Shown here one piece after another: positions 1-11,830 of a stretch of 64,000 nucleotides of DNA (the stretch's first letter is position 1; each line of letters begins with the position of its first letter). The notes beneath the pieces are model-generated. The model worked only from the letters and a program-made list of their open reading frames with translations. It was not told the DNA's origin and made no database searches. Both the position numbers and the translations under genes were made by a program. The DNA is taken from assembly GCF_964340395.1 (NCBI RefSeq), contig NC_135564.1:2259501-2323500 (forward strand), read 5' to 3'. This DNA is from Glandiceps talaboti (lineage: Eukaryota > Hemichordata > Enteropneusta > Spengelidae).

Positions 1-2966
1 TCCAGCTCTCTGATAAGAAACAGAAAGGTTTTTGTGAATGGGTCCATTTTTTTGATAAGGAACAGAAAGGTTGAGAATTCTCTATACACACTGACTTGAG
101 AAACTAAAAAAAGTTACTTTTAGAGAGATAGACTGATAAGTAACAAATCTGTACTGAGTAGAATACTTGTGTACTACATAAATATAATTCACTTTGAAAA
201 CCATTCATTTAAATGTCTTTTTAAAAAGAATTATATAAATGTACAAATTACAAAAAAAAAATTATGTAGCTTGCTCTTTAAATCATTTTGGCAATCTTTT
301 TTTTTCTCACATCCTTCTCAAAAACTGCACAATGCAGTCTTGTCAGACATCACTACAAACTGCTGCAATACACCGTCCACTTTTAACAACATACTCTCCA
401 CAAAATCATTTTTGTCTAATTGAAGGAACGAATTAAAACTACTTATGCGTAAATCATCCATCATTGACAGAATTGTCAGTGAAACGACAAAAAGAAAGAA
501 AGAAAAGTGACCAGAAAGGAAGACAAATGAGGGACGACTGTCATTTGCAGAATAAAGCTAGTATTGCAGGTCTCCATAGACATGTTGGATTACTCTGACA
601 TCCACCTTCATCATGTTGACCTCTACCAGTAATGTCGGCTTCTTAAGAGCACTACTTATCTTTTAATATGGCATTTCTGAAATCCGCTAAATCAAAACAA
701 TCACTATACCATTCTAGAACTGACTTTAGGGATACATGTACATTCTTTGTATTCCTGGATGGACAGGAGAATATTTCACTTTTTTTTACACAAAAAAGAC
801 TGAATTTACTGATGAGTTTGAATGCAAGTTTTAAGCAACTTTACTGAAAGTTGTCAACAACAAGACAATCCAATTCAGGACTGAATTATTTCCAATTTTT
901 TCCACAAGCAAAATGCAATGTAAAGTAATTACACTTGCAAACTCTAGATAAGTCACAGTGAAATTTCTTTGACAACAAAACACTTGCAAAACAGCATTTT
1001 GCTTGAAAGACACAAAGTTTTTTACACTTAAGTTTGGCCATTTTAGGCAGTGAATGTACAGGACAGTTCCCAAGAGAGACATATCAAACTACAACAGAGG
1101 AGACTTAGCCCTTAGGCCCAACATCCTAATTGGCTGTATTGTTTCCCAACCGAGGTCAGACTGTTAACTTTTTGTTCCCACTATGTACCTCCAATAAGGC
1201 ACAATTTACAATTCAGGTTATTTGACTATGACAAGGGGTCAGTTTTCTTGCTTTCTTCTTCCAACAAACAAACTTAATCTTGTTTGCCGGAGAGGTGCAA
1301 GAGCGGAAAGTGTTCAAATTTCTGCCTGAGGCTGCTATAAATTCCAATGTGAGCTTGTGAAATCTAATCACCCTCCCCTAACAGAGTAAGGGACATTGTA
1401 AATGCAAATTCTAGTCTGCCTTTCTAATACTTGTTTGACTTCAAACTTTTTCATTAGCATGAAATGAATGCATAGTTGTCTTATACAGTAAGAACATTGA
1501 CAACTAAGGCCTGATTTGCACTATAATTATGTAACAACAGCCTCCATTATCCAAGGTGTGAACTAGCTGTCAATGGGCTACCCTATAAACACACCCAACA
1601 CAATGGAGAGGTGTGAAGAAATGCTCTGTAAACACAACCTTTCTAATTCAATAAAACCCAATCTACTGAGCATGCTCAGTTCAGCCAGGCCAAATCCTAC
1701 TTCACAAAGGTCTCCTTAACTTTCCCAAAAATCTTCTCCAGGTCCTAATGTTGAAAATTACAATGAAAACTTTGACACCTACTAAGATCAGTTTTTAAGA
1801 TTGTGAACTCCATATCTATACAAACACCCCTTGCAGGTTCTCGAAGCCAGATACTTCCATAGGGCATATAGTACATTTGGCCACCTGATATAAGCAAGTC
1901 CTTTCTTGTGTCACTAAACAATATACAGGTTTCTGGCACTGGACATGCACTTTACACATTTCTCTACTTGACAACTAATACTCAAAATTTTTCTACCGAA
2001 TGCACTCAATCTGATTCCTTTATTAACTACTTCTTCTCCTTGAAAGTTGGGCAAGTAGATTTGTGGAAGGAGCATTCAAAAGACTGTTGCCTACACAAAT
2101 ATTCTACAATGTATAACGTTGTAAAGTGACATGACCTTTTAGATATATACCTGTATGTTTCTATGGCAAAGAGGTAAACAGTTCCCTTGCACCCCTCCCC
2201 ACAGTTTACTGCACTTTCTTACACACACTGGTCATACTTGTTAATGAACACACTCAACTCATGTTATCCACTCTGGCCATTAATAGTTTACAGCTTGTTT
2301 ACAGTACATTCATGTCTTGTTATCTCATACCCTCAAATTTCCCATGGCAAAGACGAAAAGACATCCCCTACCTCCCCCACATTTACTAACATACTGAAGA
2401 CATGCTTGTCACCACATCTGGCACCTTACAACTTTTGTACAGCTGTGGTTGACATCTACAAATAACAACATGACCTGTCAGCCTCAATTTGACCGATATT
2501 TCAAGAGTCAACTGTTTTTGTACTTTTTCATCGTATTTTACAATGTAACCTTTACATTTACATATATACAATCGTTGCTCAAAATTCTCAAATTTTTTCA
2601 ACAATTGTTGTATTATAAACAATTTTTTGTTTATTAGACTACATGTATATCAATATTGTAATTTACTTCAGAGTAATCAAGTTGCCAAGTTACTCAAAAA
2701 TGTTAGATAAATTTTATCCAAATTCTGTGAACTTTTCTTGACCTCAAATTCAGCATTGATAAAACATCACTATTTTCTCAAATTTCAGTGCTCAATTTAA
2801 AACATACTCCATATAAAAAAAATACAACTGTTCCATTTATTCAATATTCATGTTGAAATTGAACATGGCTTCAATGAAACGATTAAAATTTGTGACGACA
2901 CGCACTAAGAAGTTGAAACCTACTGATGTATTTGGACAAGTGAAAAGCTATATCCGTGATCTTTCA
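1..2966. other. AT-rich non-coding sequence, nothing recognised
   Basis: Short open frames only, without motifs or codon bias. Probably intron of the E-protein gene. A stretch near 1841-1895 weakly resembles 5571-5625, possibly an old interspersed repeat. Confidence 0.5.
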
Positions 2967-3172
2967 TTAACCCCTTCAATACTGAAAACATTCCCGCCAA
3001 AATTTGGTGGACAAAAATCTTGTTTATGTAAGTTTTTGGCATATATCAACTTCATTTTAGACTGGAATTAAAGAAATGTTACTTCCTAATAAAGTAATAT
3101 TATTGTAATTATGAAAATATAAATTGGGTCCCCATATTATTTAAAACTCGTCTCTAGTCATGAAAGGGTTAA
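2967..3172. mobile_element. piggyBac-like MITE, copy 1
   Basis: Bounded by TTAA at 2967-2970 and 3169-3172, with ends CCCCTTCAATACTG and CATGAAAGGG, as in piggyBac-type elements (TTAA target site, CCC...GGG termini). The 198-bp interior has no coding capacity. It aligns along its whole length with the inverted copy at 16824-17037, including TTAGACTGGAATTAAAGAAA and TAAGTTTTTGGCATATATCA. Confidence 0.85.
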
Positions 3173-4931
3173 CATCACCTAATAGATCACATTACCACAA
3201 ATTTAAGTCAAGATCACATGTCTTATTTCAAAAACAAGGGCATGGTATTCATAATAATTATCGATAAATGATGTCGGCCATTTCAAACGGCAGCTATAAC
3301 AACTATCACCATCCTCTCCTGGGTAATTTTGCCATCGCATTCTGCATTTAGGAATACATTAGTGTTACTACCTTTCAGAGATTCACTAAGGCACAGAAAG
3401 TAAAAGTATGTACATCTTACAGACAAAGATGTATACATAAAGTAGCTGATAACTCCACATATGAACGGTTATCTTTTCATACAACATTTGAAAACTAAAG
3501 ATGAAAAAAGAAAGAAACGAAGATTGCTGGTGCAGTATTTTCCTTCCAGATACATTTGCTTTCTTTTCTTTTTCTTTTTTTTACTTTTTTTTTTTTTCTG
3601 GACAAGAATGAATGATCAATGATGCATTGTGTAACTATTCTTTTTTCAAGTGTTTCCAGAACTTTCGCTACTATGGCAACTAATGGAATATGACACAGCA
3701 TCAGTGTAACCAAAGGATGGGTGAGTCCATTCTAATTTAGAGGGAGGTCAGCTTCTTTGCTCCAATTACAAAAGAGTGACTATTTCTCACAAGTTCATAT
3801 CATTTGCTATTTTTTTCCAATTTGGATCAAAATCTATATTTTTCTATGACTAAAAACAAAGGCATATGCACCATACAATAAAAAAAATCCCCCACCAAAA
3901 AATCAGTTGATATTTGCAACAGAACATATTATTTTTACAACTTTTTTTGGTACAAGTTTCTACTTTGGCAAAATAGCAAAAGAAGAAAGGTATGGAATAA
4001 CACCAACCAAAACAAAACTTGCAGCCCATCAAATCTTACTTCTGACTCCTACATTATTGTTTTAGTATTTACAATTCTTTAGACACAGTTTTATCTCTAT
4101 TTTAGGCAAAGGTTTTGAAACCCTTCAAGTTGAGTTTTGTCGAGACATTGTTTTCACCTTTGAGTGTGTTTTCGGTATACCTGCAAATTCATAAAATTCA
4201 CACAGAAGAACACAAAAACTCAACTCTGCCACAGTGCATCGTACATCGAAGACCGACAGCCAATACCACCTAATAGATAATACCTACATGACTAAACATA
4301 TGCACATCAAATCAATCCAGGTTTCTCCAAGTTACATTTCTATTCCTCTCATGTTGCTCCTCTCTTCACTAGAATCATTAGTTTTCATCAAGTTCCCATT
4401 AACTTCACCGTGTCCCCTAACATTCATACTCACTAATTCTCATTTCTTCATCATTTATCTTGTCTTTTTATCTTGCCCTCTGACATGGAACTTGTTTGCT
4501 TCATTCTTTTGCTGTTACATTGCACAGTTCACAAGGAGTTCTTGTCATTGTTTTTAATGTTCCTATACACACTCTACACTGTCTATCATGTTAATATTTT
4601 TCCATAAACAACCCTGTAACAGTTAATTCAACTTCATCATCGTCAGTATAACCTCTCAGCCATGGGATACACCACATGATTACCTAGGCCTGCACAATAC
4701 TATGTACAGAATTGCCTATTTGCAACACTATGATGTATGTGTCTACCCATGTACTACTAATGAAAGACTACAAATATTGTTATAGGTAAAAATGGTAGAA
4801 TCTGACGTTTTTTGTAAATCATCACATGGTGTATGTGGAATAGGGGAATATTGCTGGACTTTAGTGGTATATCAAATTGGCTTAGAGGGGCATAAAAGTT
4901 CTCCAAAATTGTCACAAATTTACCCAAGGCC
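3173..4931. other. Non-coding sequence, nothing recognised
   Basis: AT-rich with T-runs. No exon, RNA or repeat that I can name. Confidence 0.5.
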
Positions 4932-5302
4932 TACTAAAAAAAATTGTGTGGTTCCGGTTACGCTCCATTTTAGAATAGGTGGGGTACATAGATTTGTTAT
5001 TTTATTTTATTATATATTTTTTTCCTGTGTGAGTGTCTAGTTCAGGTTGTCCATTGTTTTCCAAATGGTCTCTGTGTTGTTTATTTCTTCCTATCAGATG
5101 TACAGCCCTTACAGTTTGGAAGAACAGTGTTAAAGTGTCTTTTTAAGTTGATGTTACTTTCCGAATCTACTATTTCCTGTGAGACCTCACAATTTATGCG
5201 ATTTTATTTTTTTCTCGGATACGTAAAAAAAAGTTTATGATCAGCAGTGAAAGGCTAGGTAGGGTCGGGTATACCGGAACCAAACAATTATTTTTTTTAG
5301 TA
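4932..5302. mobile_element. Inverted-repeat element, MITE-like
   Basis: Left arm TACTAAAAAAAATTGTGTGG followed by TTCCGG (4932-4957); right arm CCGGAACCAAACAATTATTT running to TTAGTA (5274-5302) is its near reverse complement. 371 bp, non-coding interior. Target-site duplication unclear. Confidence 0.6.
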
Positions 5303-6245
5303 CTAATTTCTAAAATCATACTCAAATCTGTACCATATCAATGGTTAAACTATAGCACTTTGACATTAAATGTGACGCCCACTTCTTCAATAACATATAA
5401 ATATCATTTTGTCAAAATTAACAGATTTGGGTGGGTGGATCGGTAATAAAACAATTGTAAACGTTTTAATACCATGAAATTTTTAAACCTTCACTCAACT
5501 GACTGATATTTTATTATTTATATCCGTTCCTAACCTATCTCCCCTAGAAATAGAATCACAATGTCTCGGAGATGCAAATACTTCCGTAGGACAAATAACA
5601 ATATGGCCTCCTGACATAAAATACCGCTTTGCTCAATTTCTAGCCTTTGGCTTCTGGTTTCATTCTAAACGATTGCTTTCATATCACTTTCACTCTATCG
5701 GTTACTTACCATCAAACAAGCTTAGCAGGTTTTATCACACCGTTTATCAGTTTTTAACAGTTGAAACTGTTTTACAGACACCATAATAAGAAATTACATA
5801 TAATTACATGACTCATGTACCTTGCATGTCAACTAAAAGTTGTGCAATTTTTATTTAGAATTAGAATGACATAAAAACATTGTTTTTCTATTTCAACATG
5901 TCTGGTCTCTTTACCACATTACCCTATAATATTAATGAAATATATCATAAAATATCTAAATTCCAGAAAAATGCTAAAATTTTGCTAATTTTTCGATCTT
6001 TATCATTGGGGTTCTAAAATCATGGCAAAAATATTTTAATTTTATAAAAATGACAAAAATTTATCAATTTTTTTTTTTGATGTCATTGGGACTGTGTAAC
6101 CATACAATGTAGCAAACATACCCAAAGACACAATGGCTAGAGACACAAGTTGTATTATGATATATGATATGGAGATTCATAACTACTGTAGTACACTATT
6201 TTGAGACATGGTCAGACCTAAGTTTTATATACTTCAGATACTATG

Positions 6246-6559
6246 AAGCCCTGTCCCAACCTGAATCGATTCAAAACCAGTCCAAATCGGTTCAAAACAG
6301 ATTTCTGTTGGCACGAGAAAACTGGGCAATGGATTTTAAACAATTCACTTTTGCTTTTGCGTCAGTTTTAAACTGATTTACTCTCACTCCATCATCCATG
6401 AATCAATTTACTTTGAATCGATTCAAAACCACATGACTGGAGTGTTTTGAACCAACTCAACTAAATCGGTTCACGCCAGTTTCAATGCATGTGGGGACAG
6501 AAGAACCAACAATGATTCGATTTTGAACCACTTCAAAATTCCACATGGGGACAGGACTT
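6246..6559. mobile_element. Inverted-repeat element with internal micro-palindromes, MITE-like
   Basis: Terminal AAGCCCTGTCCCAAC pairs with the reverse complement of CATGGGGACAGGACTT. The interior repeats TGAATCGATTCA-like and AAATCGGTTCA words and an internal GCATGTGGGGACAG. Non-coding. Its construction resembles the element at 55152-55442. Confidence 0.6.
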
Positions 6560-9058
6560 ATATTTCCAATGTAGTTACAAACCCATATTTTGTCGTCTGC
6601 TGGCATCATGATTGTAATTTAGTTATTATCAGCTAATCAGCCTATATTTTGATGTCAGCAAGCAAATATACCAACCCACATCTTTTTAGTCTGGTTGCCA
6701 ATTATCAACCCACATCTACATACAAATCTACAAGCCAAATTATCATCTCATGTTTTGGTGTCTGTCAGTCAGACTACCAACTCCTTCTTTTTGTCATGTC
6801 TGCATACTCAAATTATCCCCTTACTCTACTACCCAAATTATTAACCATATTCTAGCTTTTAATGGAACAGCACCATAAATTTGAGTCCATAGTTCAATAT
6901 ACTCACAACACTTCTGATATTTATTGTGGGTACAAATGCGTCATACATTTATAACAGCAACTTTCATTACAAGGGCAAATATTTATTTTTTGCTGTCCAC
7001 CTAAAACATTACAACTTAAACAGTAAAAAGTATTATGTTCCTATGTAATGTTCACTGGTGTTTATGAACACACTACAAATATCACAATACCCTAAATGCT
7101 TCACACATTTTCCTATGGCATCAAATTCTATATGTCTGAGGTCAAATGTGTTAGCCTCAATCCACTCACAACCTGTAAACTATCATGTCCTGCATAATAC
7201 TGCCAAAAAGAGCACTTTTCTGCAGCAGCCTTGAAGCGTAAAAATTTACTGCCGGAAAGGGAGACTTGAAAAAAAAAAAAGATGAAGAAACCATTTAATC
7301 TCAATTTACAATTTATGTACACTATCTTTACCCATGTCTTATCAGTTACACTTTTAACCTTTCTTTACACAAGACAATGGCAAAAAATGACTGACTTTAA
7401 TCTACCGAATCAAATCTTACCTGAATCCATGGCTTTTTAGTTACAAGGGTCACACAATTCTCCACTTTAAGATTATAATTGGATGTATAATATTTAACAT
7501 TCGGAGAAAATTTTCAGTTTCCCATATCATTTTGTGATATGATGCATACACACTGCACTATTCACTAGGGATTTGGAAACATCAACACTAACTACAGAGC
7601 GTGACGGTAATTTAGGATATCCTATCACATAAGTCATTCTAAAGGACAACTTCAATTTCTGACATATTTACAGCAATTCTGGTTCCTATGGTTGATAGGC
7701 AATGTATTATTAAATAAATTATTCCCATGATATTTGAGAAAGCAAAAGGAAATTTTAGGTGAACGGGAATATTCATATATATATATACGTTTACGACGCC
7801 TATCAACCAGCCCTACTATATATTATTATAACAGATGTACATACCTCGGTATGACTAAATTAAATTTCAAAACTAAACATGGGGTGGGGGGAGAGGCTAA
7901 ATGTGGGAGGAGAGGGTTACTTTTGCAGCCGTTACACTAAAACCCCAAATTCAATATTTAACATCTCTGTACCATTTTTATTTCATTTTATACTATTACA
8001 AATTAATCAATCTCAAATAAATAGCATAAATAAAGCACGATGTACAAAAACATGAAAATGTTCAGTTATTAATGAAATATAACTCATATTATAGTACGAC
8101 GCAACATTTTGAGACAAAACTACTTGTACAAGCACCAGACGACCCAAACTAAGTTAAGATGCTCAATGTGGCGTATCCAGTTGAAAATTTCCTATTCAGG
8201 AGGATCGGCAGCGAAACAAAAATCGTGAATCATTAATCGTCCCTGGTCACACTTAACTGCACAATTGCTACACTCTATGCAATAATGTTAGCCTTTTCTC
8301 TATGTCTACACTGACAATTAATATAGTAGGACCCTAATGGATATCAAATACACATCATTTTGTATCTCGCATATACAATGAAGCTAGATGCAATTTCATC
8401 TTTCATGCGCACAGAAATTCTCAAAATAAATGCATCAAAAAATTTTCTTTGTGAAATTCATGAAATTATAAGAATTTTGATTTATTTAAATGTATATTTC
8501 TGGGGAAGTAAGAAATCAAAAAGGCATATTACTGAAATATCATGGGTTTCATCAGCTATGTAATGAACTTACACCGTTATAAATGTAACACAGTTTTGAT
8601 ATTTTTCTAATATTTCAGTTTTTAATGATTTCAGTCCAAACTCAATCCAAACAAAGCTTACACAATTAACTTTACCAAAATTACTATTTCTGTCTTTCAG
8701 ATTTGAAGGGCATTTCAGGTGATTGAAAAGCATACAACAATGATGTAGAAGTTGGTCTAGCTTCAATTAAAATGATCAAAACACACAGTGCTGTGTTTCC
8801 ATTCAATTTGAACAGTGCAAGCATCACAAAGCAGAAAGTGCACGCAAACATTAGTAGACCGTATATATCCATCATTGCTTATTTACTCTCACGCTTCACA
8901 TATTTTGTTTCTCCACATCATTTTATATCAGTCAATGGGAAAGGCAAAAAAAAGCAGTCGCTATTGTTAATGTTATAGCAAGCCATAAAGTACACAGAAC
9001 TGGAGTCTCATAATTATATGGCTTAATGCTTCATGGGTCAGTCCTCACCAAAAGGCAG
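6560..9058. other. Non-coding sequence, nothing recognised
   Basis: AT-rich intron-like DNA. Confidence 0.5.
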
Positions 9059-9064
9059 TCAGGA

Positions 9065-9259
9065 AGTTCTTAACTTCAACAACGATGAATAGATGTATTT
9101 CCACATTTCTAAAGTCTCTCCTTGTGCCACTTTACCCAGCGGTGTATCATTTGGCATTATTAAATGATCGGCAGCGAGACCTTTGCCAAGCTCTTTAAGG
9201 TTTTCATTGCTTGAATCTGCAACAGTTGCAAGCTTCCTCTCCACCTCATTGTCAACCTG
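9065..9259 (-). CDS. Isolated candidate terminal coding exon, weakly HAUS5-like
   Basis: After a good acceptor (CACTCTCAG|), 64 codons run to a TGA and read VDNEVERKLATVADSSNENL, then KELGKGLAADHLIMPNDTPL, then GKVAQGETLEMWKYIYSSLL and KLRTS. Codon use and the acidic/amphipathic composition look genuinely coding. The part from ELGKGLAADH to MWKYI resembles, from memory, the N-terminal segment of augmin subunit HAUS5 (ELGxW...LCxGxGxxIWxYI). Such a segment followed by a stop would mean a fragment or pseudogene; it could equally be the last exon of an unrelated gene. No neighbouring exon was found. Confidence 0.35.
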
Positions 9260-9350
9260 AGAGTGTGAACAGTATCTGTTCTTATACCTTTTCAATAAAA
9301 ATTTGGACAGCTTGTGTCAACCACACCCCTCCTGCTTTCTGGTAGTCCAT

Positions 9351-9366
9351 GGGGGGGGGGGGGGGG
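9351..9366. repeat. Poly-G run
   Basis: Sixteen G in a row, preceded by CCAT. Confidence 0.95.
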
Positions 9367-10406
9367 TCCTGGCCAGGTGTCTGTGGCTACACCATCTTAA
9401 CAAAATTAAGACACATTAACAATAACCTTTCTTCAACATCTACCTTCTAAAAGACTTCTTCCCATGATGCATGGCTAGTGTTTACATCGATTTGACTATG
9501 ACTATGTACAGAGCATGAATAAAAGTTATTACCTTTCATTTTCTGAATATCAAATATGGAAATTTGGAAATAAACCAATTTCATTTTTATTGACTATTTA
9601 CTGTCAATTTTCTGAGAGACTTTTCTTACAAAACTTGTCAATTTGTATGTCCTTTCACAACAACTACAGTTATCGTTCATCTCTCAACTCAGTGGTACAA
9701 ATAACCAACACCCCTTCCCTCACCTTACCCCTTCCCTCACCTTACCCCTCCCCTCCCCATCAGATTACAAGCCTAACCAAGACTTCAGTACAGACCTGCA
9801 AAAGGTCAACAGTAACCAGTTTCTTAACTTTTTTAACTAAACACAGAAAAATCTTCAAATTACCCATCCCTCTTCATTTTTTTGTATGTCGTTAATCAAA
9901 ACTACAAATGTAACAATATCTTTTTGTTTTTATGTTAAACTTTCCCGAGGAATGTAACACTACACCAATAGTATAAATGCAAGCCAAACACCATCAGCTG
10001 TGGTACTGGCAGTCAGAATTGGTTTCCCATCATGCATTGCCAACATAACAGACAGAAACTTCTTGTATTTCAAATTGTTACGCAGTGCATCACACTTTCT
10101 CTTCACCATCAGACTGCAAGATATCCTTTATGTATGGATGCCAAATTATTAAGTTCACTAGAATTGTTAAATTCTGGAGAATACTATGATCATGAATTTT
10201 GGAAAATTGGATACTCAGCTGCATGACACTATTTACAAATGATTTTTTGGCAAAACTGAAGAACAGTGGACTCTTTTACAATAGATACACATTCGTGTTC
10301 AAACTAAGGAGTTAACATTAAAGGTCAGGGTTATGCTATGGATAGAAATGGAATTAGACTCCCTAGTATACACCTTGTGTGTAGTAGTCTGTAATGAGGG
10401 GAAGAC

Positions 10407-10468
10407 GTTCCTCAAGATGTGTCTCTATTTTCTAGAATGTTCCTCAAGATGTGTCTCTATTTTCTAGA
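10407..10468. repeat. 32-bp tandem duplication
   Basis: GTTCCTCAAGATGTGTCTCT begins at 10407 and at 10439, both followed by ATTTTCTAGA. Confidence 0.9.
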
Positions 10469-11429
10469 GCTGGCACAACTCAATAGTTTGTACATGTTCC
10501 ACTCCTGGCATGTTTTCCTTGAACATGGCAAGCATGAAAATAGCTCACCACCAGCATCCATTAGAAACCATGATGTAGGCAAGCCCACCATTACCCCTTC
10601 CCCTTCCTTGCAGACACCTACTATTAGCATGTACACTTACATGTACTGATCTCCTATACAATGTTGTCATATTGTATATTGTCAATAAACTGGTTGACAC
10701 TGTTGATGCTGTCAAGTTGATATTTCCTCCACTTGAGTAGTACACCCTTCAGTCAATTGACACACGAATTCACATAATCATTTCAGGAAATAATGAAAGC
10801 AATTAACAAATCTTTATCAGGCAGTCTTTGGCATTTTCCAAAATATCTATAAAACACCTTGACACACGAGTCAAGTCAGAACATCTGGTCTTCTGACATC
10901 AGACAGAGAGACATTCAATGCTTCAACTTCACTCATGCTTTACACAAAAATTTCAATCTTACATCCGAAAATCCCATCCATATACTAATCTTGACTCTAC
11001 AGAAAATTGTGTGAACAATAACAAAATTCATCACAACTGTAAATGCACCAATAACAACCAAAAAAAAAGTTTCTTCTGAAGTTAACATTTTTTTTCAATT
11101 CTTGCACCTAAATTTACATTGTAATAATATATTGAAACTGTAATAAAACTGTATCTATGACAACCATTGAAAAGTCAAGTGAAAAGAAAGTTAGTAACAT
11201 TGTAAACTTCACTATAAGAGATAAAGCTGTAAAGTTAAACTGTCAGTTTAAGACATTCAAGGCCAAAATAACTCTCATTGTCAAAGTTAAGCCGGGTGAA
11301 ATCTTCTATTCTATTGGAAACCGGGATAAATGACCGGAATTCTTATGATATGCAAATGTCAGAAGTCATCTCAAATGGCCAAGCTATTAGAAGTTGACCA
11401 GCATTGTACTCAGCTGGAAAACACAACAT

Positions 11430-11830
11430 CAGAATATAATGAAACCCATGAATGGGATGGAATGTTGCAAGCTGTACAAATTTGCACAAATTTTCCCGCC
11501 AAAATTCAAGTGCAAAACTTTTCAAATTTCCGGTGTTTTTGAAACATTTCAGCAGTAAGGTAGACTTTGAAAGGTATTGAAGAGAATTTGCACACATAAA
11601 CAACCAATTTTGCACAAATTCCTCAAAAATTCAGATATAAAATGGTCATAACTTTTACAAAAATAACAATAACTGCCCCCATTTTACATGTAATAATTAT
11701 CATCCTTCATTTGTAGGAATATGACACTACCTCAGCAAATGAACCATAAATGGAATGGAATGTTGCAAGCCAAACATATTTTCACAAGTTTTCCCGCCAA
11801 AATTCAAGTACAAAAAAAAATGGCAAGTCT
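11430..11830. repeat. Diverged direct duplication, about 300-bp period, each copy with an E2F-like site
   Basis: GGAATGTTGCAAGC, then about 30 bp later TTTTCCCGCCAAAATTCAAG, occurs near 11458-11510 and again near 11755-11808. TTTTCCCGCCAAAA (11491-11504 and 11789-11802) is a textbook E2F motif. Confidence 0.7.

Noticed and set aside
9515-9895. 126-codon plus-strand frame
   Set aside because: Composition follows a CCCTTCCCTCACC-type low-complexity stretch; no motif or splice context.
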